From: Pseudomonadota bacterium
Lineage (GTDB): Bacteria; Pseudomonadota; Gammaproteobacteria; Enterobacterales; Succinivibrionaceae
Length of the DNA: 5,635 nucleotides
Direction: 5' to 3'
NCBI GenBank assembly: GCA_023460615.1
Contig: JAEWPL010000237.1
Location: 1 to 5,635, forward strand
Shown: piece after piece, positions 1-5,635 of the stretch
Layout: the number at the start of each line of letters is the position of its first letter
Position numbering within the stretch: position 1 is the first letter of the stretch
Made by a program: the position numbers and the translations under genes
Notes under the pieces: generated by a model
Databases searched by the model: none
Told to the model about the DNA's origin: nothing
What the model saw: the letters and a program-made list of their open reading frames with translations, nothing else

Positions 1-3000
1 AAACCTGTATTGATGATGTTGAAGATACTCCACAAATCATCAAGGTTATTCTCAATTGGGGTACCTGTTAAGGCAAGACGCATGTGAGCAGGAATTAATG
101 TTGCGCTCTTAGCTCTTTGGGTAGCACTATTCTTTAAAGCCTGTGCTTCATCGTAAACTGCCATCTCCCACTTAATTGAAGCTAGGATTTCAGCTTCGAT
201 GGCAAATAAGCCATAACTTACAATGAGGACTTCACCTTTTTGCATACCCTCTACCATGGCTTTACGATCACTTGCTTCACTAAAGCGTTTTACCTTTAAG
301 GTAGGTGCAAACTTAGCAATCTCATTTGCCCAGTTTTGACAAAGGGAGGTTGGACATACGATGAGAATTGGTCCTTTTGAGGCTAGCTTTAACATAGTGG
401 TGATAGTTTGAATAGTCTTACCTAAGCCCATGTCATCAGCTAAACAAGCACCTACGCCCCATTGTGACAATCTATATAACCAGGTAAAGCCTTCTTGTTG
501 ATAAGGACGTAAATCAGCATGTAAAGTCTTTGGAACTTGAACCTCAAGCTCCATAGCTTCATCACGCTTTTTAATTAAATTAGTTACGTTGTCAGAGAAG
601 GTGCAATCCACATCTCCAAGTAATGACTGCAAGGCATTACCTGCTAGAGCATGAGCTATAAGCTCATCTTTTTTACCTTTTGAAGTTAGTGCACTTAATT
701 TCTCAAGTCTTTGTCTTAAATCACTTTCAATAGCTACATAGTTCTCATCATCTAACTTAATAAAGTTGCCTTGAGAATCTTTTAAGGAAGCTAAAAGTGC
801 TTTTAAGGAGATAAATCTCTTATCACTAAGTTCTACTTGACCTGATACAGTCAAATAGCCATTACCGTTAAGATCGCCCTTTAACTTAAAGGAGGAGGAG
901 CTTACAGAGCCTTTGACATACATCTTTTTCTCAGAGCCCCAGTGCACAGTGCAATCATCTTTATGAGCGTTTAACTCAGTTAACAGATCTAACATGTCCT
1001 GTGGGTTGTCAGACTCAAAGTCATAGTCATTCTCAGCATAGAACTCTTTTAGTTTCTTAAGCTTTGAAATTAAGTTGTTACTACTCTCTTCTTCTACTGC
1101 AAAATCACGCTCTGCAATAATTGGCTCTGATTTGTCATCCTTTTTAAAGAAGACTGAGGTTTCACCGTATCCTGGAATTTTATAAGGAGCTTTCTCATCT
1201 GCAATAGGCTGTACTCTAACCTTAGCAAAATAGCTTCTGCCATTAGTAGATAGGAGCATTACAGGTTTAGTCTCAGACTTAACCTTAGCTGCATCCATAT
1301 CAAATACCACCTCAAGATCAGCACTTTTACCTAAAGCGATAATCTCATTTAAGGCTTCTTTTGGATAGGTGTTCTCGCCACTACCTAATAAACTTCTAAT
1401 CTGTTTTTGTACGTTGTTTAAAACAAATACATCTAAAGTTAATTTCTCCGGATCAACAGAATAGAAAACAGAACCGTCCGTGTAACCATGATCACCACAC
1501 CTTAGACGAGTAACTAAATGGTCGTCTTTTTTACCTACTACAAGTTGCAGTACCTTAGAGTCTACTTTTAACTTTTGGAAAATTTCTACATGATTTTTTG
1601 TATCAATAGACTTTAGATAAACATAAGGATGCTCTAATAACAGAGGCATACAGTCTTCTATATTAAAGTTAACTTGATAAGGAGTTTTTCTGCCATAAGT
1701 AGTATGTTGATTGAACTCCATAAAGATCTTGATGTCTTTATCAGAGATATAATCTGGGATCTTCTTTAATCTAAAATAACCTAATTCATCATAAGGTACA
1801 GAGGACAGAACTTTTTGAGTGCCATCCTCTAAATCTAAAACAAAACTTCTAGGTACATTTCCTAAATTGCCCTTGTCAAATACCCAAGCTAAATGCTGTG
1901 AGTGACCTGCTTTTTGAGGCTTTGCCTTTTTTAAAGCTTTACTCTCATCAATATTCTTAATCTTTAAAAGATCTTTTAAACTTGCAATTTGACTTTTCCA
2001 AATACTGTCTGAATCTACAAATTTAGTAAAATCAAAGTAATCTTTTGATAATTCATCTAATTTAGGCTCTTTTAAAGCAGGATTTAAAGATGCATAGGTT
2101 TTATACAGTTTGATAGCTAATCCAGGGAAAGTCTTATATAACTCATTAAATGCATTTTTTGAAACTAATCTTGAAAAATCTGTCTTAAAAGCATAGGCAC
2201 AAGCTGAATACAGAATTAGCAGCTCAAAACGGCAGTTACAACTAATTTTAGTGGAGAAAATACTATAAGCATTATCATCAGTATAGTCATCAAAGTTTGG
2301 ATCTTCTTTACCGGTACGGAAAGAGTTAATAGCCAAAATTGCAAGGCAACCTGCTTTATTAAAAGGTTCTTCCATTTTCTTAAATAAAGCATTAGTCTCT
2401 CTTTGCATAGTATTAATGTCTTGATTTAACATTACTCTGCAAAATTCTAAGATTATCTTTTCACCATAGCCATAATCATACTTTTTATTAGTCTTTCTTA
2501 TTTCTTTTCTAAAGGACAATAAAGTTTGATAGCAACTTTCAAAATCACCTTTCAAAAAGTAATCATAGATTCTAAGCCAGTTATCTGCTTGTTCTGATAA
2601 AACTCCATTTACAAGATAATTGTAGACTGGAAGCGCATTTATATCTGTAACATGAAATTTGATTAGTTTTGAGAAAAAATCAACATTACCACGACCAAAA
2701 GACACAAGCAAAAGGTCTCTATCTATAAAGTATAATATTTCAGGAGAAATATTTAATGAACTTAAAGCCTCATCTGGGATTGGCGCTAAAGCTTTATAAA
2801 AGTTCTCATAATCATAAGGTCGCATATGATGAGGAAGTAGAGAAAAAATTTCTACTTGTGTAAACTCATATTTAGAATCAGCTAAATATAATTTAATTAA
2901 AAAAGATGCTTGAGAAGCAGCTTCAACTTCCGCACTGGTCATCTCAAGAGCATACTCTTTACAGCTTTTTTCTAAAAGAGGTAATAGCTTTACGTAAAAA

Positions 3001-3371
3001 TCTCGATACTTCTCAATTAAGTTAACTCTTATCTCATGAAGATATTCTGGTGCGAAATCTAATTTATACACGCTCCAATAAGAGTCTTGACTAGTGTCTG
3101 TTAAACAGAAATATTTTGCATCTTCTTTGCCAAATAAATTGGATAGCTTAGCTCTAGAATAGTAGTTCCTAAACATGTCTTGAAACTTATATCGAAGACT
3201 GATTTCATCTTTGATTGGACATCTAGGAAAAACCTTTTGGCAGATCTCAACAAATTGGCTTGAATTTTCGATGGCGTTAGGCATAAAAGCTTTAACTTTA
3301 AGCGCTAGTCGAAATAGTGAATTGTAGGAATCCCCACCGTTTTTTACTGCAACTTTTTCAATATCAAACAT
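1..3371 (-). CDS. SNF2-family DEAD/DEAH-box helicase, C-terminus cut by window edge
   Basis: This is a large ATP-dependent SNF2-type DNA translocase; the minus strand is open from the ATG at 3371 to the window edge, giving 1,123 residues. Visible helicase motifs are LRPYQ (954-958), the Walker A motif DDMGLGKT (979-986), VCPTSL (1005-1010), the Walker B box DEAQ (1074-1077) and LTGTPIEN (1101-1108). The second RecA lobe (motifs IV-VI) lies outside the window. Residues about 640-900 look like the region that precedes the helicase core in bacterial SNF2 proteins, including IPGYGET (about 732-738) followed by an acidic-basic stretch, and a WGSEKK segment (from 811). Residues 1 to about 550 are helical, perhaps TPR-like in places, and I do not recognise them. 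A CNC...C cluster there lacks the spacing and histidine of a SWIM zinc finger. The ATG is preferred because AAAGAG lies 9 nt upstream; a TTG at 3416 is in frame, and the frame closes at a TAA at 3447-3449. The substrate and pathway are unknown. Confidence 0.93.
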   Translation of the reverse strand, partial: MFDIEKVAVKNGGDSYNSLFRLALKVKAFMPNAIENSSQFVEICQKVFPRCPIKDEISLRYKFQDMFRNYYSRAKLSNLFGKEDAKYFCLTDTSQDSYWSVYKLDFAPEYLHEIRVNLIEKYRDFYVKLLPLLEKSCKEYALEMTSAEVEAASQASFLIKLYLADSKYEFTQVEIFSLLPHHMRPYDYENFYKALAPIPDEALSSLNISPEILYFIDRDLLLVSFGRGNVDFFSKLIKFHVTDINALPVYNYLVNGVLSEQADNWLRIYDYFLKGDFESCYQTLLSFRKEIRKTNKKYDYGYGEKIILEFCRVMLNQDINTMQRETNALFKKMEEPFNKAGCLAILAINSFRTGKEDPNFDDYTDDNAYSIFSTKISCNCRFELLILYSACAYAFKTDFSRLVSKNAFNELYKTFPGLAIKLYKTYASLNPALKEPKLDELSKDYFDFTKFVDSDSIWKSQIASLKDLLKIKNIDESKALKKAKPQKAGHSQHLAWVFDKGNLGNVPRSFVLDLEDGTQKVLSSVPYDELGYFRLKKIPDYISDKDIKIFMEFNQHTTYGRKTPYQVNFNIEDCMPLLLEHPYVYLKSIDTKNHVEIFQKLKVDSKVLQLVVGKKDDHLVTRLRCGDHGYTDGSVFYSVDPEKLTLDVFVLNNVQKQIRSLLGSGENTYPKEALNEIIALGKSADLEVVFDMDAAKVKSETKPVMLLSTNGRSYFAKVRVQPIADEKAPYKIPGYGETSVFFKKDDKSEPIIAERDFAVEEESSNNLISKLKKLKEFYAENDYDFESDNPQDMLDLLTELNAHKDDCTVHWGSEKKMYVKGSVSSSSFKLKGDLNGNGYLTVSGQVELSDKRFISLKALLASLKDSQGNFIKLDDENYVAIESDLRQRLEKLSALTSKGKKDELIAHALAGNALQSLLGDVDCTFSDNVTNLIKKRDEAMELEVQVPKTLHADLRPYQQEGFTWLYRLSQWGVGACLADDMGLGKTIQTITTMLKLASKGPILIVCPTSLCQNWANEIAKFAPTLKVKRFSEASDRKAMVEGMQKGEVLIVSYGLFAIEAEILASIKWEMAVYDEAQALKNSATQRAKSATLIPAHMRLALTGTPIENNLDDLWSIFNIINTG

Positions 3372-3402
3372 AACTAAGAACTCTTTTAAATAAAACTTGC
3401 TT

Positions 3403-3411
3403 ATTCTAACA
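3403..3411 (-). promoter_or_regulatory. Extended -10 promoter for the SNF2 helicase gene
   Basis: On the minus strand the sequence TGTTAGAAT is an extended -10 (TG-N-TAGAAT, one mismatch to TATAAT). Transcription would start near 3396, giving a leader of about 25 nt with the AAAGAG ribosome binding site at 3381-3386. No good -35 is visible at 16-18 nt, which fits an extended -10 promoter. The call is motif-based only. Confidence 0.45.
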
Positions 3412-3458
3412 TGCAAGACGATAATTTTTCTTATAAAAACGCAAATTTAAAGGCTTTA

Positions 3459-3467
3459 TGCTATAGT
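3459..3467 (+). promoter_or_regulatory. Extended -10 promoter for the small basic protein gene
   Basis: The plus-strand sequence TGCTATAGT is an extended -10 (TG-N-TATAGT, one mismatch to TATAAT), and no clear -35 accompanies it. Transcription would start near 3474, about 20 nt before the ATG at 3494, so the leader holds little besides the ribosome binding site. It is divergent from the SNF2 promoter, with about 50 nt between the two -10 elements. Confidence 0.5.
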
Positions 3468-3481
3468 GACTAAGTGACTTT

Positions 3482-3487
3482 AAGGAG
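3482..3487 (+). promoter_or_regulatory. Strong Shine-Dalgarno of the small basic protein gene
   Basis: AAGGAG lies 6 nt before the ATG at 3494, close to ideal. It is the main evidence that this very short frame is really translated and that its start is correctly placed. Confidence 0.75.
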
Positions 3488-3493
3488 ATTAAT

Positions 3494-3688
3494 ATGAAAA
3501 AGACAAAAACAAAGCTTAAGGTTAGAAATTTCGTGCAAATGCACGTGATGGAATTTAATAGACCTACCGTGTTCAAAGACAAAAAGAAAGAGCTTAAAAA
3601 AGGCTACCAAAAACACAAAGGTCATTTTGATGAGAATAGAAAGGATTTTTACGTAAATGAAAATCCTTTTTTATTACACATAGCTTAA
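3494..3688 (+). CDS. Small very basic protein, DUF7230-like; possible nonstop-mRNA gene
   Basis: This is a 64-residue protein, extremely rich in lysine. The core (residues about 10-45) has a short hydrophobic segment NFVQMHVMEFN followed by VFKDKKKELKKGYQKHKG. From memory, this FN...VF.D+K+..K+GY.KHK pattern matches a short gammaproteobacterial family of unknown function (DUF7230); I could not check this. The charge suggests binding to RNA or the ribosome. Its plan (N-terminal hydrophobic segment, basic KK...GY.+.K region, short hydrophobic tail NPFLLHIA) recalls the ribosome-rescue factor ArfA, but the ArfA signature KKGKGSY is absent, so homology is not claimed. The start is supported by an ideal Shine-Dalgarno and an extended -10 promoter. 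Oddly, an intrinsic terminator (3640-3672) lies over codons 49-59, ahead of the TAA at 3686, so most transcripts may lack a stop codon. A simpler alternative is a family member whose stop codon drifted downstream into its own terminator. Confidence 0.75.
   Translation: MKKTKTKLKVRNFVQMHVMEFNRPTVFKDKKKELKKGYQKHKGHFDENRKDFYVNENPFLLHIA
3640..3672 (+). terminator. Intrinsic terminator-like hairpin inside the small gene's reading frame
   Basis: AAAGGATTTT (3640-3649) pairs perfectly with AAAATCCTTT (3660-3669) across a 10-nt loop and is followed by a T-run at 3667-3672. The stem is 10 bp but has only two G-C pairs, so its strength is moderate. Release near 3672-3676 would end the mRNA around codon 59-60 of 64, before the stop codon. 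The opposite strand lacks a good T-run, so the element points in the plus direction only. The following gene has its own promoter, which agrees with termination here. Confidence 0.7.
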
Positions 3689-3809
3689 TTACTTTTCTGC
3701 AAATATCAGCTCCTCTGTCTTATTAAACTCATCCTTTAAACTTCTTTCCTATCTTAACAAACCACATAGCTTTGCTTTTATAAGCTTTTATCTCACACTT
3801 TACATAAGG

Positions 3810-3815
3810 TATAAT
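3810..3815 (+). promoter_or_regulatory. Perfect -10 box of the DUF2786 gene promoter
   Basis: An exact TATAAT lies 23 nt upstream of the ATG at 3839, placing the transcription start near 3821-3823 with a leader of about 17 nt. The matching -35 is poor (TTTATC at 3787-3792 with a 17-nt spacer). A TTTACA at 3799-3804 is too close to serve as the -35. The rest of the spacer 3689-3809 shows nothing I can assign. Confidence 0.6.
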
Positions 3816-3838
3816 GCTCAAAAATTTTAAGGAACCTT

Positions 3839-4735
3839 ATGACAAAAGACGAATTAGTAGAAAAAATCAAAAAGATTTTAGCCCTAGCAGAGAGTTCAAA
3901 TCCAAATGAAGCTGCAGTTGCTTTGCAACGTGCGCAAAAGCTTATGGAAAAGTATAAGATTGAAGCTTCAGATCTTGATAATGACTGCTCTATCTCTGAG
4001 ATAAAAGTTGAGCCTGTTAAAGGCGTGAAGTCTCGTGACTGCACTTCTTTACTTTTAGGTATTATCTGTAAAAACTTTGGTGTTGAGGCTTTTTCTTTCT
4101 TCAACAAATCCTCTTTAGCCTACGTAATCTTTGTAGGTCCTAAAGAGATTTTAGCAAGCTGCGAATATGTCTATGTGTTACTTGCAAGATACACCCTAGC
4201 TGCTCAAAAAAATTACAACACCACAGTTTGGGGAGAAACTTTACTAGAAGTTTCAGCTCAGGATTTTTACACTGAACAAATAAAACGAATTAACCCAAAG
4301 TTCTATCAAGATTTCTTTGGCAAATATATCAAGAAAGTAAAAGAAAATCCAAATTATAGACCAATGGGAGTTGATCTTGAATTTTTAGGTGCACAATTCC
4401 AAGCATATCTAGACGTTTACAAAGATTATGACTATGAGTCTACTAAAAAATTCTTCCAAAAGATGGTTAGTGATAAGAGAAAAGCTTTCTTAAATGGCTT
4501 TTTATTAGAAGTTGCTAATAAGGTTCAAGAGCTTGCTCTAACAGAAAAAGAAACTGACGATATCAGTTCATATCTTAAAAAGAATTATCCTCAATTGCGC
4601 ACTTACCATAAAAGAAATAAAGCAATGTCTGAGCAAGAAGCTGGTGCTTTTAATGCAGGAAAAAATGAAGGTAAAAAAGCTCAGATCAATACTGCAATTA
4701 ACAATCACACACCTGAAAGAAAGAGACTTAAGTAG
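3839..4735 (+). CDS. DUF2786 domain-containing protein
   Basis: This is a 298-residue protein of unknown biochemical function. Residues 4-46 are a clear DUF2786 domain: a helix VEKIKKILALAES, then NPNEAAVALQRAQKLMEKY, matching the family pattern of IxxLLALAxS..NxxEAxxAxxxAxxLMxxY. Residues about 65-135 (SRDCTSLLLGIICKNFGVEA onward) match the alpha/beta segment that usually follows it (DUF7168 type). Later family-typical features are FLNGFLLEVANKV (about 217-229) and a Gly/Ala motif AGAFNAGKNEGKKAQ (268-282). Between them, residues about 138-212 form an aromatic- and lysine-rich segment, which may be why the protein is longer than the roughly 230-250 residues I associate with the family. Such proteins are common in phages, prophages and plasmids, so a mobile origin is possible, but no neighbouring phage gene is visible. 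AAGGA at 3829-3833, 5 nt before the ATG, supports the start. There is no signal peptide or membrane segment. Confidence 0.9.
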   Translation: MTKDELVEKIKKILALAESSNPNEAAVALQRAQKLMEKYKIEASDLDNDCSISEIKVEPVKGVKSRDCTSLLLGIICKNFGVEAFSFFNKSSLAYVIFVGPKEILASCEYVYVLLARYTLAAQKNYNTTVWGETLLEVSAQDFYTEQIKRINPKFYQDFFGKYIKKVKENPNYRPMGVDLEFLGAQFQAYLDVYKDYDYESTKKFFQKMVSDKRKAFLNGFLLEVANKVQELALTEKETDDISSYLKKNYPQLRTYHKRNKAMSEQEAGAFNAGKNEGKKAQINTAINNHTPERKRLK

Positions 4736-4752
4736 CTTTTCTTTTTCTTAAC

Positions 4753-4779
4753 AAAAGGCTTGCTAAAGCAAGCCTTTTT
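4753..4779. terminator. Bidirectional intrinsic terminator between convergent genes
   Basis: AAAAGGCTTGC (4753-4763) pairs perfectly with GCAAGCCTTTT (4768-4778) across a TAAA loop: an 11-bp stem with a GC-containing core. A T-run follows on the plus strand (4775-4779), and the A-run at 4753-4756 gives a T-run on the minus strand. It lies 17 nt after the DUF2786 stop codon and 22 nt past the nuclease stop codon, so it serves both convergent genes. Confidence 0.92.
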
Positions 4780-4800
4780 GCCTCTTAACTTTCTGTATTA

Positions 4801-5421
4801 CTACAGCGTTTTTAAAGCGACAGCGCAATTCTTTTTACAAAAGCAAATTCCATAGGCAAATATTTGTGTATCGTCATCTCCAAAGTAGGCATCTTTGTAA
4901 TGCTTGTCTTCAATTTGCTCTATTGCTTTAGTTGCTAAAGACTGCATTTGCTTTAGATCATCAGTGTACTTAAGCTCAATAATTACAGACTTTAAACCAT
5001 CCATTGACTCAAATCTGATATCGGTATAGCCATCCCCTGCTTCTGCGTTTGAGGAATACTGTGCTATGAGAGCTTCTTGTGAGGAGAAGTATCCATTTAA
5101 AAGTGCATGGTAATAATATTCTTTAGGGATCTTAGCGGTGATATCACGAACTGAGATATATCTTTGCAAAATCTCTCGAAGTACAGCTTTTACCTTTGGG
5201 GCATTACCTTCAAATATTGCTTCTGTTAAAGTGGTACCTTTATTACCATAGGAGATTTCATCAGAGAAATATTCTTGAATTCTATTTCCAAAAAATTTTT
5301 TGATAGACAAATTTGGGATCTTAAAAGGTAATGGACCATTGTCTACATCAAAGGTTGATTTACCTGCAACAGTCAAATAGCCTGCGTAGGCTAGCATGTG
5401 CGAATTCCAAATTTGATTCAA
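4801..5421 (-). CDS. PD-(D/E)XK nuclease domain, C-terminal fragment of an AAA-ATPase-like protein
   Basis: The 206 residues match the C-terminal part of the AAA-ATPase-like/PD-(D/E)XK family (PF09820 plus PF08011), which usually has about 500-580 residues with an N-terminal ATPase. IWNSHMLAYAGYLTV (4-18) and FKIPNLSIKKFF (33-44) correspond to the linker that normally follows the ATPase. The nuclease core includes EYYYHALLNGYF (101-112), AGDGYTDI (128-135) and VIIELKY (146-152), with D134, E149 and K151 as the likely catalytic D...ExK. KAIEQIEDKHY (165-175) and YGICFCKK (190-197) are also typical of the family. All of the ATPase with its Walker motifs is absent. The start is a TTG directly after an in-frame TAG (5422-5424), with no convincing Shine-Dalgarno; the next in-frame ATG is residue 9. 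It is most likely a 5'-truncated pseudogene whose nuclease fold is still intact, though a free-standing nuclease cannot be excluded. Full-length members may be toxin- or mobile-element-like, but their role is not established. Confidence 0.8.
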   Translation of the reverse strand: MNQIWNSHMLAYAGYLTVAGKSTFDVDNGPLPFKIPNLSIKKFFGNRIQEYFSDEISYGNKGTTLTEAIFEGNAPKVKAVLREILQRYISVRDITAKIPKEYYYHALLNGYFSSQEALIAQYSSNAEAGDGYTDIRFESMDGLKSVIIELKYTDDLKQMQSLATKAIEQIEDKHYKDAYFGDDDTQIFAYGICFCKKNCAVALKTL

Positions 5422-5427
5422 CTATTT

Positions 5428-5550
5428 TCCACTAAAACTGCATTTCATTCTTTTAAATTTAAAATTCATTCTTCCATTTAAATTCATCGTTCTTTTATTT
5501 TTATTCACCAATCTAGACTTGTTTCACTATCTTTTAAATCTAAATTTCAT
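5428..5550 (-). repeat. Degenerate tandem repeat of about 21 nt upstream of the truncated nuclease
   Basis: Read on the minus strand, six units begin with (A/G)TGAA(A/T) at 5550, 5527, 5508, 5487, 5469 and 5448. Their spacings are 23, 19, 21, 18 and 21 nt, close to a 21-nt period. The best-preserved units (5530-5550 and 5449-5469) follow the pattern ATGAAxTTTAxATTTAAA then AGA; the others are diverged. Several units are in frame with the nuclease and would read like MKFRFKR or MNFKFKR, but stops at 5524-5529 and 5422-5424 break the frame. The rest of the gene-free right edge (5551-5635) shows no assignable element. The minus frame there is open but unrecognisable, and a plus-strand ATG at 5602 is too near the edge to judge. 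Confidence 0.5.
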
Positions 5551-5635
5551 TCCATTATTTCTGAACTGTAATCCGATATTTCTGCTAAACGTCATAACAA
5601 AATGAATTATGAGAGAAGAAAAAATGATCCTGAAG

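Noticed and set aside
2210..2260. SWIM-type zinc finger in the helicase N-terminal region (CNC followed by a later C)
   Set aside because: The required CxC...CxH pattern is not met: no histidine lies two residues after the third cysteine.
3466..3479. Short direct repeat GTGACT at 3466-3471 and 3474-3479, overlapping the promoter end and transcription start
   Set aside because: Two 6-nt copies 8 nt apart are too short to distinguish from chance, and no operator family is suggested.
3793..4107. A 104-codon open frame on the minus strand opposite the DUF2786 gene
   Set aside because: It lies antisense to a clearly recognised protein with its own promoter and ribosome binding site, and its product resembles no family. 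It is a shadow frame.
1..5421. A defence island (SNF2 helicase plus PD-(D/E)XK nuclease, as in DISARM-like or restriction systems)
   Set aside because: The genes are on different strands with separate promoters and terminators, there is no methylase or partner defence gene, and the nuclease is a fragment of a different known family.
5602..5635. Possible start of a rightward gene (ATG at 5602, 5609 or 5624, the last after a purine-rich GAGAAG-like stretch)
   Set aside because: Only 4-11 codons are visible before the window ends and three starts in different frames compete, so no gene can be supported.
5422..5635. Upstream minus-strand frame as the decayed ATPase half of the nuclease gene
   Set aside because: The frame is in phase with the nuclease but reads as lysine-rich repeat-like sequence with three stops and shows no Walker motifs or other ATPase-family residues.

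Overview
The window is AT-rich and has the compact layout of a bacterial chromosome. It holds four protein-coding regions: the N-terminal 1,123 residues of a large SNF2-family helicase (minus strand, running off the left edge), a 64-residue very basic protein (plus), a DUF2786-type protein (plus), and the C-terminal half of an AAA-ATPase-like/PD-(D/E)XK nuclease (minus). The small basic protein resembles gammaproteobacterial short proteins, and the nuclease family is abundant in anaerobic gut bacteria. A low-GC gut gammaproteobacterium such as a member of the Succinivibrionaceae is my best guess, but it is an inference.

Layout. Positions 1-3371 (minus) are one uninterrupted reading frame with helicase motifs I, Ia, II and III near the left edge. 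Positions 3372-3493 are a divergent promoter region with an extended -10 element on each strand. Positions 3494-3688 (plus) encode the small basic protein. An intrinsic-terminator-like hairpin plus T-tract lies inside its reading frame, before the stop codon. Positions 3689-3838 are a spacer carrying a perfect TATAAT for the next gene. Positions 3839-4735 (plus) encode the DUF2786 protein. A strong bidirectional terminator (4753-4779) separates it from the convergent nuclease fragment at 4801-5421 (minus). Positions 5422-5635 contain no convincing gene but hold a degenerate tandem repeat of about 21 nt.

The genes do not form an operon: each appears to have its own promoter or terminator, and no shared pathway is evident. 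The observation most worth following is the small gene whose mRNA should end before its stop codon. That arrangement is known for ArfA ribosome-rescue genes, where protein output is tied to tmRNA activity. Second is the nuclease fragment, which starts exactly at the end of the missing ATPase domain and directly abuts the repeat array.
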